Of a DNA stretch of 64,000 nucleotides, positions 6,509 through 20,756 are shown in pieces. The notes below the pieces were generated by a model, which did not search any database, had not been told where the DNA came from, and saw nothing but the letters and a program-made list of their open reading frames with translations. The DNA is from Hydractinia symbiolongicarpus. Taxonomy: Eukaryota > Cnidaria > Hydrozoa > Anthoathecata > Hydractiniidae. A program made the position numbers and the translations under genes. The DNA lies in assembly GCF_029227915.1 (NCBI RefSeq), contig NC_079883.1:11222001-11286000 (forward strand), read 5' to 3'. The number at the start of each line of letters is the position of its first letter. The first letter of the stretch is position 1.

Positions 6509-6616
6509 CTGTCACCGCGTACGGATGGACGGCGACATAGTAAAAATCACGGCTGTTGATTTAGCCGTAGGATGGAGAGCGACTGTAGCGAGTGGATGGT
6601 AACTTACATGAATGCT
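6509..6616 (-). ncRNA. Candidate Sm-class RNA, unit 2
   Basis: Copy of the candidate at 633-740, with both hairpins and the U-run intact. Confidence 0.4.
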
Positions 6617-6747
6617 AACAAAGGCGACGATACTAAGTGCGTGATATTACTTTCCAATATGACTGCGTACATTCCGTTTATCAACGCATTACGCCAGAAC
6701 GTGCGCGCGCGTTACACAGTAGACCATGCAGCCGAAATGCGACAGTG

Positions 6748-6820
6748 CGACCCTGCCAGGAGTCGAACCTGGAATCCCCTGATTCGTAGTCAGATGCCTT
6801 ATCCATTGGGCCACAGGGCA
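6748..6820 (-). tRNA. tRNA-Arg(ACG), first base changed
   Basis: This is the cloverleaf of the reference copy, except that plus-strand base 6820 is A instead of C, making nucleotide 1 of the tRNA U instead of G. This leaves U1 opposite C72 at the end of the acceptor stem. The rest, including the anticodon, is unchanged. The gene may still be transcribed but could be impaired in 5' processing or charging. Confidence 0.85.
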
Positions 6821-7399
6821 ATGCTTATGACTTCGCCCCATCGTTATTTTGGCTTGCGCATTCGTTTTACTTACGACAGAATTCTTCGTGTTTGTAGCCA
6901 TGAAAGAAAGGGACTTCTGTGAGTGAATTTTTTTACTGTGGTCTAATAAAAAAGTCGAAACGCAGTGCCCAATATATGAATTGCTCCTAATAGCCGGAAA
7001 CAGGCCGTGTCGATGATGTAGGCCGACATACGCAACGCAAACCAAAGAACGCTTTATGAAAATCCTAACACGGGCGCGGAAGAAGCCCAAATTAACAGAG
7101 TAGATGTAATGCTGAAGACCTCAAACTCCAGCAGCTTCTCTTTCAGACTATTGCGTCGTGCTACAAATAAAAATTAACATGCTTTCGCATAGTCGCGGCA
7201 CCCAAAACGGACATTATACGATGTACAGAAACACACATTTCTGTTTTCGCGCCAAATCAATTCCCGGGAGTGGTACTTTTACGTCCGCATACTTCGCACC
7301 GTCTTAAATTATATCTCATTTACACGGTAATGTTTAGTATACTTCTACTGTGATAACAAGCATCGTTTATCGTTGGATTGTTGTAAGAAAACATTAAAA

Positions 7400-7951
7400 A
7401 TGAGTGAAGCAGCTTCTCCAAAGAAAATCGCACCCAAGAAGAAACCTGCTGCAAAGAAGACAGCTGATCACCCTAAATATGTGGACATGATCAAGGCTGC
7501 TATCGCTACCCTAAAGGAACGCGGTGGTTCATCTCGCCAAGCTATTACAAAATATATTCATGCAAATTACAAAGTTGCTGAAAACTCAGATCATCATCTG
7601 AAAATGGCTCTTAAACGAGGAGTAACATCAGGCGATTTGATTCAAACTAAAGGCACTGGTGCTTCTGGATCATTCAAGCTAGGTCAGGTAAAAAAAGAAA
7701 AACCTAAGAAAAAGGCCGCAGCAAAAAAGCCAACGGCAAAGAAGCCTACTGCAAAGAAAAGTACACCAAAAAAGAAGCCAGCAAAGAAGAGCACGCCAAA
7801 GAAAGCAGCAAAGAAGCCTGCCACAAAGAAAGCCTCGGCTAAGAAACCAGCAGCTAAGAAACCCACAAAGAAGCCTGTTGCTAAAAAACCTGCAGCAAAG
7901 AAGGTCAAAAAGACTCCCAAAAAGGCAGCAAAGAAGACCGCAAAAAAATAA
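7400..7951 (+). CDS. H1: Linker histone H1, unit 2
   Basis: The protein is identical to that at 1524-2075. Stem-loop at 7984-7999. Confidence 0.97.
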   Translation: MSEAASPKKIAPKKKPAAKKTADHPKYVDMIKAAIATLKERGGSSRQAITKYIHANYKVAENSDHHLKMALKRGVTSGDLIQTKGTGASGSFKLGQVKKEKPKKKAAAKKPTAKKPTAKKSTPKKKPAKKSTPKKAAKKPATKKASAKKPAAKKPTKKPVAKKPAAKKVKKTPKKAAKKTAKK

Positions 7952-8312
7952 TTTGTGTGTATCTGGCTATTACATTAACAAACGGCTATTTTTATAGCCA
8001 CACATTTACAAAAAAACATTATCTTGGTACAAAGTTAAACTTGTTTAAGTCACTTAAACAGTTAAAAAAGAGTAATTTTAAGATTAGATTCCCTAAGTTT
8101 AAGTATTTTCGTTTTTAAATTTCTTATTTTCTTGCTTTTACTTTTCTTGCCCTTCATATTTTTAACATTGTCAAACTTTATGTAGCATAAAATTTTTATG
8201 TAGCATAAAATTTAAACAGAAAGCAGAACAAAGTTTGATATAAAAAGCTAGCCGTAATATTTTTTATGGATGTGTGGCTATAAAAATAGCCGTTTTTTGT
8301 TTGGTAAGATGC

Positions 8313-8726
<414 letters not shown>

Positions 8727-9204
8727 TTAAGAAGTCGATGTAGTACGGATACACAAGACGGTCTAAAATGCACTATCGCGCCAAAGTTTTATTTCTCATA
8801 TTGATTGACAGCTAAGGTTCAAAACAAACCATTTGATTGGTGCTAAGAAAGTAATTTCTGATTGGCTGCATAATGACATTACGCTCATTACTTTAACATT
8901 TTTATAAAATCTGTGTTTTTTGGCTACGGGAAAACGGCTGTATCTTCTGATACACAAAAGCTTTTGACTTTTTTTTTTTTTAGTAAGTAGCAGAAGGTTT
9001 GGCGAATTCCAACGATGCCAAATTTATTGCCTTACTGAAACATTAAGACCACGAATTTTTAAAAAAACTACAGTTTTACTTAAAAAAATGTACAAAATGT
9101 TCGGAACATTTTGTAATGACGCAACTCTATTGGTTAATTAGGGTGTTTCCACGAGCAGTAGGTAATTTTATGGCCTCTTTTTAAAGCTGTCTGAATTCTG
9201 TTAA

Positions 9205-9561
<357 letters not shown>

Positions 9562-10023
9562 GCGTTGTCATTGCTCAACAAAAACGGCTATTTTTATAGC
9601 CACAAATCTTTTAAAACATTACTTTGTGCACGCTTCCAAATTACACAATGTGTAAAGTCTTGTCACAGTTACATTTATTGCTATACGATACTATGTCATA
9701 TATGACACAAAAAAAATTTAGAAATACTTTGTAGGGTTAATTTGCCTGGGAGTGTTTCCGTGAAAAGCTGGGTTAAGTTAAATGTAAGCAATAACATGGA
9801 TCAATGTACTTGTCTTTTCTGCAAGTACAGCTAATAATACGTATGAAAAGTGAAGCTAATCCACACACACACATGGGGAAGTATTTTAAATGTAGGCTAG
9901 TGTTCTTAAGCACATTATTTAGAAGTTTTATTAACTTCGGTTAACTTGTAGTGACGCCAAGTAAATGTTTTTTTAAAGATGTGTGGTCTTAAAAAAGACC
10001 GTTTGTGTTTGGTAGACGTTGGT

Positions 10024-10428
10024 TTACTTGCTGCTTGTGTATTTTGTGACGGCTTTTGTTCCTTCACTGACTGCGTGTTTTGCAAGTTCTCCAGGCAAGA
10101 GAAGACGTACTGCGGTTTGAATTTCACGAGAAGAGATGGTCGACTTTTTGTTTTGAAGAGCCAAACGCGAAGCTTCGGAAGCAATGCGCTCAAAGATGTC
10201 GTTGACAAATGAGTTCATGATGCTCATAGCTTTGCTTGAAACTCCGACATCTGGGTGAACTTGTTTCAAAACATTGTAGATGTAAATAGCATAACTTTCC
10301 TTTCTCTTTCTCTTGCGTTTCTTTTCACCAGTTCCACCAATCTTTCCTCCTTTTTTGCCGGCTCTTTTTTCACCTTTCTTGGCTACTTTAGGTGCCTGTT
10401 TTCCTCCTTTAGCTGCTGCGTCAGACAT
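10024..10428 (-). CDS. H2B: Histone H2B, unit 2
   Basis: The protein is identical to the reference. Covarying stem-loop at 9985-10000. Confidence 0.97.
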   Translation of the reverse strand: MSDAAAKGGKQAPKVAKKGEKRAGKKGGKIGGTGEKKRKRKRKESYAIYIYNVLKQVHPDVGVSSKAMSIMNSFVNDIFERIASEASRLALQNKKSTISSREIQTAVRLLLPGELAKHAVSEGTKAVTKYTSSK

Positions 10429-10712
10429 GGTTAAAAATTTTTGCTACTTAACTTGTAAATAAGCATTAAACTGCAAGTCAAAACTTTTTGTTTATAAGTA
10501 AAAAAATCGGATCGAATTCGATCCGAAAACGCCGATACGCAATTTAATTGGTTAAAAAAAAAATCTTTTGTTTAATACTTAATTATGATTGGTTAAAAAA
10601 ACATGATTTCGATCCTATTTTTATGATGAAAAAACGAGTAAAGTTTATTTCGTTAACACTTACGTTAAATATTCGTACGTTTTTGTATTAACTTACAAAT
10701 CAAATCGCAGTT

Positions 10713-11093
10713 ATGTCTGGACGTGGAAAAGGTGGAAAAGCTAAGGCTAAAGCCAAGACAAGATCCTCAAGAGCTGGACTTCAATTTCCAGTCGGTAGAG
10801 TGCATAGATTCCTTCGTAGAGGGCACTATGCTAACCGAATTGGATCTGGAGCACCAGTTTACTTAGCAGCCGTCTTGGAATATTTATCTGCTGAGATATT
10901 GGAGTTGGCTGGTAACGCAGCAAGAGACAACAAAAAAGCTAGGATTATTCCAAGACATTTACAATTGGCTGTTCGTAATGATGAAGAATTAAACAAACTT
11001 TTGAGCGGTGTAACCATTGCAGCTGGTGGTGTTTTGCCAAACATTCAAGCTGTCTTACTCCCAAAGAAGAACGACAAAGGACAGAAGAAGTAA
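10713..11093 (+). CDS. H2A: Histone H2A, unit 2
   Basis: The protein is identical to the reference, including Ala104. Stem-loop at 11116-11131. Confidence 0.97.
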   Translation: MSGRGKGGKAKAKAKTRSSRAGLQFPVGRVHRFLRRGHYANRIGSGAPVYLAAVLEYLSAEILELAGNAARDNKKARIIPRHLQLAVRNDEELNKLLSGVTIAAGGVLPNIQAVLLPKKNDKGQKK

Positions 11094-11290
11094 ACCGCTA
11101 CACTCAGAAAACAACGGCTATTTTTATAGCCACACATCTTTAAAAAAACATTGTTTTTTTCACAAAACTATAACCTTAAAGTCTAATAGATAATCCATGC
11201 ATACGCCTTGTCCTAAGTAACTCAAAGAAATTAAATAAAAAAATTTGATCACAACGTCAAAATAAATTGCACGTATTTGCCCCTACTAAT

Positions 11291-11410
11291 GTCTACGGCC
11301 ATACCACGATGAACACACCCGTTCTCGTCTGATCACGGAAGTTAAGCATCGTCGGGCCGGGATAGTACTTGGATGGGGGACCGCCTGGGAACTCCCGGTG
11401 TCGTAGGCTT
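11291..11410 (+). rRNA. 5S rRNA, unit 2
   Basis: Same as 5415-5534, with the T-run terminator directly after. Confidence 0.97.
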
Positions 11411-11758
11411 TTCATTTTCATTTGTTGCCTTTTCATTTCAATGGTGCTGTGATATATTTCTTGTTATAACAATTAAGGAACGTGGCGGTTGTTGAAAGTG
11501 TTTCCTATGACATTTTCCTACGACATTTTCAGGTGATAGTACGAGAAAAAAGAGCTTTCAAATGCATACAAACTCGATCTATTGCCGATCATCCAATAAC
11601 CCTGACGGAATGGCAAATAAAATAAAATTCCGCCGCCTTCCGAGGACTTATATCGCAATCACGTTTCGTAACAGCCAAGCGAGGTTTTACCTTAGCGTTT
11701 AAGTCACCACCGACATTTGGCCGCGCAACTTTTCTAAGCTCATTCATTTTGACTTAAG

Positions 11759-11924
11759 GAGGGGGCGAGCGCGGACGCAGGCCCCCACTACCAGAAATTG
11801 TACGGTCGAGTTACTGACGTTTGCAGTAATCGCAGAGGTCAGCCCAAGCGTAGTGCAATGCAAGAGCCTCACTCTGGAAGAAAACCCTCATTGATCAGTC
11901 TTTACTTCCCCGTCAGGTAAGTAT
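11759..11924 (-). ncRNA. U1: U1 snRNA, unit 3
   Basis: Same as the reference U1. PSE-like motif at 11968-11981. Confidence 0.95.
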
Positions 11925-12114
11925 GAGTTGGAACTGCACCGTAGCATGAGGGTACCCTTCAAAGTTTGTTAATGCTTGTGGCTTGAGTGTGTTATAAACT
12001 GCCGTGTCGCGGGGCATAGGCTGTATTCTCCCCCAGTGTACGCGTTTTGTTCCCGCCGTAGACTATGCAGAGTGCCGTCGGAAAGAGGACTGCTATTATT
12101 CTTTTATTGCTTAT

Positions 12115-12301
12115 GTGGGCCGCCATCGGTAATAGTGCAACACCAAGGCAACCCGTGGTCACGGCGTGAATGAATCCACCTCCATGACCCAAGGCCAAAA
12201 ATCAGATTAATATACTGACCATTCAGAGAATGGCCTACCAGATATTAAACTGATAAGAACAGATACTACACTTGATCTTAGCCATTAGGCCGAGAAGCGA
12301 T
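12115..12301 (-). ncRNA. U2: U2 snRNA, unit 3
   Basis: Same as the reference U2. PSE-like motif at 12342-12355. Confidence 0.95.
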
Positions 12302-12384
12302 AAAGAACAAGCGTTGCCATGATAGGCATCGTCCACACACCGTAACTGCTTGTGGAGCATGTCACGTTACTGTAAAGCTTACAA

Positions 12385-12492
12385 CTGTCACCGCGTACGG
12401 ATGGACGGCGACATAGTAAAAATCACGGCTGTTGATTTAGCCGTAGGATGGAGAGCGACTGTAGCGAGTGGATGGTAACTTACATGAATGCT
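12385..12492 (-). ncRNA. Candidate Sm-class RNA, unit 3
   Basis: Unchanged copy of the element at 633-740. Confidence 0.4.
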
Positions 12493-12623
12493 AACAAAGG
12501 CGACGATACTAAGTGCGTGATATTACTTTCCAATATGACTGCGTACATTCCGTTTATCAACGCATTACGCCAGAACGTGCGCGCGCGTTACACAGTAGAC
12601 CATGCAGCCGAAATGCGACAGTG

Positions 12624-12696
12624 CGACCCTGCCAGGAGTCGAACCTGGAATCCCCTGATTCGTAGTCAGATGCCTTATCCATTGGGCCACAGGGCC
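12624..12696 (-). tRNA. tRNA-Arg(ACG), unit 3
   Basis: Same as the reference, with G at position 1. Confidence 0.95.
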
Positions 12697-13275
12697 ATGC
12701 TTATGACTTCGCCCCATCGTTATTTTGGCTTGCGCATTCGTTTTACTTACGACAGAATTCTTCGTGTTTGTAGCCATGAAAGAAAGGGACTTCTGTGAGT
12801 GAATTTTTTTACTGTGGTCTAATAAAAAAGTCGAAACGCAGTGCCCAATATATGAATTGCTCCTAATAGCCGGAAACAGGCCGTGTCGATGATGTAGGCC
12901 GACATACGCAACGCAAACCAAAGAACGCTTTATGAAAATCCTAACACGGGCGCGGAAGAAGCCCAAATTAACAGAGTAGATGTAATGCTGAAGACCTCAA
13001 ACTCCAGCAGCTTCTCTTTCAGACTATTGCGTCGTGCTACAAATAAAAATTAACATGCTTTCGCATAGTCGCGGCACCCAAAACGGACATTATACGATGT
13101 ACAGAAACACACATTTCTGTTTTCGCGCCAAATCAATTCCCGGGAGTGGTACTTTTACGTCCGCATACTTCGCACCGTCTTAAATTATATCTCATTTACA
13201 CGGTAATGTTTAGTATACTTCTACTGTGATAACAAGCATCGTTTATCGTTGGATTGTTGTAAGAAAACATTAAAA

Positions 13276-13827
13276 ATGAGTGAAGCAGCTTCTCCAAAGA
13301 AAATCGCACCCAAGAAGAAACCTGCTGCAAAGAAGACAGCTGATCACCCTAAATATGTGGACATGATCAAGGCTGCTATCGCTACCCTAAAGGAACGCGG
13401 TGGTTCATCTCGCCAAGCTATTACAAAATATATTCATGCAAATTACAAAGTTGCTGAAAACTCAGATCATCATCTGAAAATGGCTCTTAAACGAGGAGTA
13501 ACATCAGGCGATTTGATTCAAACTAAAGGCACTGGTGCTTCTGGATCATTCAAGCTAGGTCAGGTAAAAAAAGAAAAACCTAAGAAAAAGGCCGCAGCAA
13601 AAAAGCCAACGGCAAAGAAGCCTACTGCAAAGAAAAGTACACCAAAAAAGAAGCCAGCAAAGAAGAGCACGCCAAAGAAAGCAGCAAAGAAGCCTGCCAC
13701 AAAGAAAGCCTCGGCTAAGAAACCAGCAGCTAAGAAACCCACAAAGAAGCCTGTTGCTAAAAAACCTGCAGCAAAGAAGGTCAAAAAGACTCCCAAAAAG
13801 GCAGCAAAGAAGACCGCAAAAAAATAA
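13276..13827 (+). CDS. H1: Linker histone H1, unit 3
   Basis: Identical protein. Stem-loop at 13860-13875. Confidence 0.97.
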   Translation: MSEAASPKKIAPKKKPAAKKTADHPKYVDMIKAAIATLKERGGSSRQAITKYIHANYKVAENSDHHLKMALKRGVTSGDLIQTKGTGASGSFKLGQVKKEKPKKKAAAKKPTAKKPTAKKSTPKKKPAKKSTPKKAAKKPATKKASAKKPAAKKPTKKPVAKKPAAKKVKKTPKKAAKKTAKK

Positions 13828-14188
13828 TTTGTGTGTATCTGGCTATTACATTAACAAACGGCTATTTTTATAGCCACACATTTACAAAAAAACATTATCT
13901 TGGTACAAAGTTAAACTTGTTTAAGTCACTTAAACAGTTAAAAAAGAGTAATTTTAAGATTAGATTCCCTAAGTTTAAGTATTTTCGTTTTTAAATTTCT
14001 TATTTTCTTGCTTTTACTTTTCTTGCCCTTCATATTTTTAACATTGTCAAACTTTATGTAGCATAAAATTTTTATGTAGCATAAAATTTAAACAGAAAGC
14101 AGAACAAAGTTTGATATAAAAAGCTAGCCGTAATATTTTTTATGGATGTGTGGCTATAAAAATAGCCGTTTTTTGTTTGGTAAGATGC

Positions 14189-14602
<414 letters not shown>

Positions 14603-15080
14603 TTAAGAAGTCGATGTAGTACGGATACACAAGACGGTCTAAAATGCACTATCGCGCCAAAGTTTTATTTCTCATATTGATTGACAGCTAAGGTTCAAAA
14701 CAAACCATTTGATTGGTGCTAAGAAAGTAATTTCTGATTGGCTGCATAATGACATTACGCTCATTACTTTAACATTTTTATAAAATCTGTGTTTTTTGGC
14801 TACGGGAAAACGGCTGTATCTTCTGATACACAAAAGCTTTTGACTTTTTTTTTTTTTAGTAAGTAGCAGAAGGTTTGGCGAATTCCAACGATGCCAAATT
14901 TATTGCCTTACTGAAACATTAAGACCACGAATTTTTAAAAAAACTACAGTTTTACTTAAAAAAATGTACAAAATGTTCGGAACATTTTGTAATGACGCAA
15001 CTCTATTGGTTAATTAGGGTGTTTCCACGAGCAGTAGGTAATTTTATGGCCTCTTTTTAAAGCTGTCTGAATTCTGTTAA

Positions 15081-15437
<357 letters not shown>

Positions 15438-15899
15438 GCGTTGTCATTGCTCAACAAAAACGGCTATTTTTATAGCCACAAATCTTTTAAAACATTACTT
15501 TGTGCACGCTTCCAAATTACACAATGTGTAAAGTCTTGTCACAGTTACATTTATTGCTATACGATACTATGTCATATATGACACAAAAAAAATTTAGAAA
15601 TACTTTGTAGGGTTAATTTGCCTGGGAGTGTTTCCGTGAAAAGCTGGGTTAAGTTAAATGTAAGCAATAACATGGATCAATGTACTTGTCTTTTCTGCAA
15701 GTACAGCTAATAATACGTATGAAAAGTGAAGCTAATCCACACACACACATGGGGAAGTATTTTAAATGTAGGCTAGTGTTCTTAAGCACATTATTTAGAA
15801 GTTTTATTAACTTCGGTTAACTTGTAGTGACGCCAAGTAAATGTTTTTTTAAAGATGTGTGGTCTTAAAAAAGACCGTTTGTGTTTGGTAGACGTTGGT

Positions 15900-16304
15900 T
15901 TACTTGCTGCTTGTGTATTTTGTGACGGCTTTTGTTCCTTCACTGACTGCGTGTTTTGCAAGTTCTCCAGGCAAGAGAAGACGTACTGCGGTTTGAATTT
16001 CACGAGAAGAGATGGTCGACTTTTTGTTTTGAAGAGCCAAACGCGAAGCTTCGGAAGCAATGCGCTCAAAGATGTCGTTGACAAATGAGTTCATGATGCT
16101 CATAGCTTTGCTTGAAACTCCGACATCTGGGTGAACTTGTTTCAAAACATTGTAGATGTAAATAGCATAACTTTCCTTTCTCTTTCTCTTGCGTTTCTTT
16201 TCACCAGTTCCACCAATCTTTCCTCCTTTTTTGCCGGCTCTTTTTTCACCTTTCTTGGCTACTTTAGGTGCCTGTTTTCCTCCTTTAGCTGCTGCGTCAG
16301 ACAT
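15900..16304 (-). CDS. H2B: Histone H2B, unit 3
   Basis: Identical protein. Stem-loop at 15861-15876. Confidence 0.97.
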   Translation of the reverse strand: MSDAAAKGGKQAPKVAKKGEKRAGKKGGKIGGTGEKKRKRKRKESYAIYIYNVLKQVHPDVGVSSKAMSIMNSFVNDIFERIASEASRLALQNKKSTISSREIQTAVRLLLPGELAKHAVSEGTKAVTKYTSSK

Positions 16305-16588
16305 GGTTAAAAATTTTTGCTACTTAACTTGTAAATAAGCATTAAACTGCAAGTCAAAACTTTTTGTTTATAAGTAAAAAAATCGGATCGAATTCGATCC
16401 GAAAACGCCGATACGCAATTTAATTGGTTAAAAAAAAAATCTTTTGTTTAATACTTAATTATGATTGGTTAAAAAAACATGATTTCGATCCTATTTTTAT
16501 GATGAAAAAACGAGTAAAGTTTATTTCGTTAACACTTACGTTAAATATTCGTACGTTTTTGTATTAACTTACAAATCAAATCGCAGTT

Positions 16589-16969
16589 ATGTCTGGACGT
16601 GGAAAAGGTGGAAAAGCTAAGGCTAAAGCCAAGACAAGATCCTCAAGAGCTGGACTTCAATTTCCAGTCGGTAGAGTGCATAGATTCCTTCGTAGAGGGC
16701 ACTATGCTAACCGAATTGGATCTGGAGCACCAGTTTACTTAGCAGCCGTCTTGGAATATTTATCTGCTGAGATATTGGAGTTGGCTGGTAACGCAGCAAG
16801 AGACAACAAAAAAGCTAGGATTATTCCAAGACATTTACAATTGGCTGTTCGTAATGATGAAGAATTAAACAAACTTTTGAGCGGTGTAACCATTGCAGCT
16901 GGTGGTGTTTTGCCAAACATTCAAGCTGTCTTACTCCCAAAGAAGAACGACAAAGGACAGAAGAAGTAA
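16589..16969 (+). CDS. H2A: Histone H2A, unit 3
   Basis: Identical protein. Stem-loop at 16992-17007. Confidence 0.97.
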   Translation: MSGRGKGGKAKAKAKTRSSRAGLQFPVGRVHRFLRRGHYANRIGSGAPVYLAAVLEYLSAEILELAGNAARDNKKARIIPRHLQLAVRNDEELNKLLSGVTIAAGGVLPNIQAVLLPKKNDKGQKK

Positions 16970-17166
16970 ACCGCTACACTCAGAAAACAACGGCTATTTT
17001 TATAGCCACACATCTTTAAAAAAACATTGTTTTTTTCACAAAACTATAACCTTAAAGTCTAATAGATAATCCATGCATACGCCTTGTCCTAAGTAACTCA
17101 AAGAAATTAAATAAAAAAATTTGATCACAACGTCAAAATAAATTGCACGTATTTGCCCCTACTAAT

Positions 17167-17286
17167 GTCTACGGCCATACCACGATGAACACACCCGTTC
17201 TCGTCTGATCACGGAAGTTAAGCATCGTCGGGCCGGGATAGTACTTGGATGGGGGACCGCCTGGGAACTCCCGGTGTCGTAGGCTT
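17167..17286 (+). rRNA. 5S rRNA, unit 3
   Basis: Same as the reference 5S gene. Confidence 0.97.
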
Positions 17287-17634
17287 TTCATTTTCATTTG
17301 TTGCCTTTTCATTTCAATGGTGCTGTGATATATTTCTTGTTATAACAATTAAGGAACGTGGCGGTTGTTGAAAGTGTTTCCTATGACATTTTCCTACGAC
17401 ATTTTCAGGTGATAGTACGAGAAAAAAGAGCTTTCAAATGCATACAAACTCGATCTATTGCCGATCATCCAATAACCCTGACGGAATGGCAAATAAAATA
17501 AAATTCCGCCGCCTTCCGAGGACTTATATCGCAATCACGTTTCGTAACAGCCAAGCGAGGTTTTACCTTAGCGTTTAAGTCACCACCGACATTTGGCCGC
17601 GCAACTTTTCTAAGCTCATTCATTTTGACTTAAG

Positions 17635-17799
17635 GAGGGGCGAGCGCGGACGCAGGCCCCCACTACCAGAAATTGTACGGTCGAGTTACTGACGTTTGCA
17701 GTAATCGCAGAGGTCAGCCCAAGCGTAGTGCAATGCAAGAGCCTCACTCTGGAAGAAAACCCTCATTGATCAGTCTTTACTTCCCCGTCAGGTAAGTAT
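17635..17799 (-). ncRNA. U1: U1 snRNA, unit 4 (one base shorter)
   Basis: U1 with one G-C pair missing from the G5 run on the plus strand, in the 3' terminal region. The effect on the last hairpin should be small. It is possibly a consensus error near the contig end. Confidence 0.93.
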
Positions 17800-17989
17800 G
17801 AGTTGGAACTGCACCGTAGCATGAGGGTACCCTTCAAAGTTTGTTAATGCTTGTGGCTTGAGTGTGTTATAAACTGCCGTGTCGCGGGGCATAGGCTGTA
17901 TTCTCCCCCAGTGTACGCGTTTTGTTCCCGCCGTAGACTATGCAGAGTGCCGTCGGAAAGAGGACTGCTATTATTCTTTTATTGCTTAT

Positions 17990-18176
17990 GTGGGCCGCCA
18001 TCGGTAATAGTGCAACACCAAGGCAACCCGTGGTCACGGCGTGAATGAATCCACCTCCATGACCCAAGGCCAAAAATCAGATTAATATACTGACCATTCA
18101 GAGAATGGCCTACCAGATATTAAACTGATAAGAACAGATACTACACTTGATCTTAGCCATTAGGCCGAGAAGCGAT
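17990..18176 (-). ncRNA. U2: U2 snRNA, unit 4
   Basis: Same as the reference U2. Confidence 0.95.
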
Positions 18177-18259
18177 AAAGAACAAGCGTTGCCATGATAG
18201 GCATCGTCCACACACCGTAACTGCTTGTGGAGCATGTCACGTTACTGTAAAGCTTACAA

Positions 18260-18367
18260 CTGTCACCGCGTACGGATGGACGGCGACATAGTAAAAATCA
18301 CGGCTGTTGATTTAGCCGTAGGATGGAGAGCGACTGTAGCGAGTGGATGGTAACTTACATGAATGCT
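18260..18367 (-). ncRNA. Candidate Sm-class RNA, unit 4
   Basis: Unchanged copy of the element at 633-740. Confidence 0.4.
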
Positions 18368-18498
18368 AACAAAGGCGACGATACTAAGTGCGTGATATTA
18401 CTTTCCAATATGACTGCGTACATTCCGTTTATCAACGCATTACGCCAGAACGTGCGCGCGCGTTACACAGTAGACCATGCAGCCGAAATGCGACAGTG

Positions 18499-18571
18499 CG
18501 ACCCTGCCAGGAGTCGAACCTGGAATCCCCTGATTCGTAGTCAGATGCCTTATCCATTGGGCCACAGGGCC
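18499..18571 (-). tRNA. tRNA-Arg(ACG), unit 4
   Basis: Intact. The one-base loss near 18588 lies about 17 bp upstream of the tRNA 5' end. Confidence 0.95.
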
Positions 18572-19149
18572 ATGCTTATGACTTCGCCCATCGTTATTTT
18601 GGCTTGCGCATTCGTTTTACTTACGACAGAATTCTTCGTGTTTGTAGCCATGAAAGAAAGGGACTTCTGTGAGTGAATTTTTTTACTGTGGTCTAATAAA
18701 AAAGTCGAAACGCAGTGCCCAATATATGAATTGCTCCTAATAGCCGGAAACAGGCCGTGTCGATGATGTAGGCCGACATACGCAACGCAAACCAAAGAAC
18801 GCTTTATGAAAATCCTAACACGGGCGCGGAAGAAGCCCAAATTAACAGAGTAGATGTAATGCTGAAGACCTCAAACTCCAGCAGCTTCTCTTTCAGACTA
18901 TTGCGTCGTGCTACAAATAAAAATTAACATGCTTTCGCATAGTCGCGGCACCCAAAACGGACATTATACGATGTACAGAAACACACATTTCTGTTTTCGC
19001 GCCAAATCAATTCCCGGGAGTGGTACTTTTACGTCCGCATACTTCGCACCGTCTTAAATTATATCTCATTTACACGGTAATGTTTAGTATACTTCTACTG
19101 TGATAACAAGCATCGTTTATCGTTGGATTGTTGTAAGAAAACATTAAAA

Positions 19150-19701
19150 ATGAGTGAAGCAGCTTCTCCAAAGAAAATCGCACCCAAGAAGAAACCTGCT
19201 GCAAAGAAGACAGCTGATCACCCTAAATATGTGGACATGATCAAGGCTGCTATCGCTACCCTAAAGGAACGCGGTGGTTCATCTCGCCAAGCTATTACAA
19301 AATATATTCATGCAAATTACAAAGTTGCTGAAAACTCAGATCATCATCTGAAAATGGCTCTTAAACGAGGAGTAACATCAGGCGATTTGATTCAAACTAA
19401 AGGCACTGGTGCTTCTGGATCATTCAAGCTAGGTCAGGTAAAAAAAGAAAAACCTAAGAAAAAGGCCGCAGCAAAAAAGCCAACGGCAAAGAAGCCTACT
19501 GCAAAGAAAAGTACACCAAAAAAGAAGCCAGCAAAGAAGAGCACGCCAAAGAAAGCAGCAAAGAAGCCTGCCACAAAGAAAGCCTCGGCTAAGAAACCAG
19601 CAGCTAAGAAACCCACAAAGAAGCCTGTTGCTAAAAAACCTGCAGCAAAGAAGGTCAAAAAGACTCCCAAAAAGGCAGCAAAGAAGACCGCAAAAAAATA
19701 A
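19150..19701 (+). CDS. H1: Linker histone H1, unit 4
   Basis: Identical protein. Stem-loop at 19734-19749. Confidence 0.97.
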   Translation: MSEAASPKKIAPKKKPAAKKTADHPKYVDMIKAAIATLKERGGSSRQAITKYIHANYKVAENSDHHLKMALKRGVTSGDLIQTKGTGASGSFKLGQVKKEKPKKKAAAKKPTAKKPTAKKSTPKKKPAKKSTPKKAAKKPATKKASAKKPAAKKPTKKPVAKKPAAKKVKKTPKKAAKKTAKK

Positions 19702-20025
19702 TTTGTGTGTATCTGGCTATTACATTAACAAACGGCTATTTTTATAGCCACACATTTACAAAAAAACATTATCTTGGTACAAAGTTAAACTTGTTTAAGT
19801 CACTTAAACAGTTAAAAAAGAGTAATTTTAAGATTAGATTCCCTAAGTTTAAGTATTTTCGTTTTTAAATTTCTTATTTTCTTGCTTTTACTTTTCTTGC
19901 CCTTCATATTTTTAACATTGTCAAACTTTATGTAGCATAAAATTTTTATGTAGCATAAAATTTAAACAGAAAGCAGAACAAAGTTTGATATAAAAAGCTA
20001 GCCGTAATATTTTTTATGGATGTGT

Positions 20026-20041
20026 GGCTATAAAAATAGCC
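20026..20041 (-). terminator. Orphan histone 3' stem-loop of the gapped H3
   Basis: The H3 stem-loop is present, but only the stop codon of H3 (20063-20065, minus strand) remains before the N block. The gene body is hidden in the gap. Confidence 0.9.
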
Positions 20042-20065
20042 GTTTTTTGTTTGGTAAGATGCTTA

Positions 20066-20565
20066 NNNNNNNNNNNNNNNNNNNNNNNNNNNNNNNNNNN
20101 NNNNNNNNNNNNNNNNNNNNNNNNNNNNNNNNNNNNNNNNNNNNNNNNNNNNNNNNNNNNNNNNNNNNNNNNNNNNNNNNNNNNNNNNNNNNNNNNNNNN
20201 NNNNNNNNNNNNNNNNNNNNNNNNNNNNNNNNNNNNNNNNNNNNNNNNNNNNNNNNNNNNNNNNNNNNNNNNNNNNNNNNNNNNNNNNNNNNNNNNNNNN
20301 NNNNNNNNNNNNNNNNNNNNNNNNNNNNNNNNNNNNNNNNNNNNNNNNNNNNNNNNNNNNNNNNNNNNNNNNNNNNNNNNNNNNNNNNNNNNNNNNNNNN
20401 NNNNNNNNNNNNNNNNNNNNNNNNNNNNNNNNNNNNNNNNNNNNNNNNNNNNNNNNNNNNNNNNNNNNNNNNNNNNNNNNNNNNNNNNNNNNNNNNNNNN
20501 NNNNNNNNNNNNNNNNNNNNNNNNNNNNNNNNNNNNNNNNNNNNNNNNNNNNNNNNNNNNNNNNN
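20066..20565. other. Assembly gap of exactly 500 N
   Basis: The run of unknown bases has a round length, as used for placeholder scaffold gaps, so true size is unknown. Cluster orientation is opposite on its two sides. Open frames crossing it are artefacts. Confidence 0.97.
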
Positions 20566-20673
20566 AGCATTCATGTAAGTTACCATCCACTCGCTACAGT
20601 CGCTCTCCATCCTACGGCTAAATCAACAGCCGTGATTTTTACTATGTCGCCGTCCATCCGTACGCGGTGACAG
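20566..20673 (+). ncRNA. Candidate Sm-class RNA, unit 5, at the gap edge
   Basis: Copy of the candidate starting at the first base after the gap. Any 5' portion is missing. Both hairpins and the U-run are present. Confidence 0.35.
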
Positions 20674-20756
20674 TTGTAAGCTTTACAGTAACGTGACATG
20701 CTCCACAAGCAGTTACGGTGTGTGGACGATGCCTATCATGGCAACGCTTGTTCTTT

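Larger units (their letters stand above)
17629..20065 (+). repeat. Unit 4, cut by the assembly gap
   Basis: The copy runs from the unit start to the H3 stop codon and is then replaced by N. It has two single-base losses in homopolymers: one G in the U1 3' region (near 17635-17640) and one C near 18586-18590 beside the tRNA. Confidence 0.97.

Noticed and set aside
20014-20670. Several ORFs of about 175-216 codons crossing the gap
   Set aside because: They consist mostly of unknown residues from the N block.
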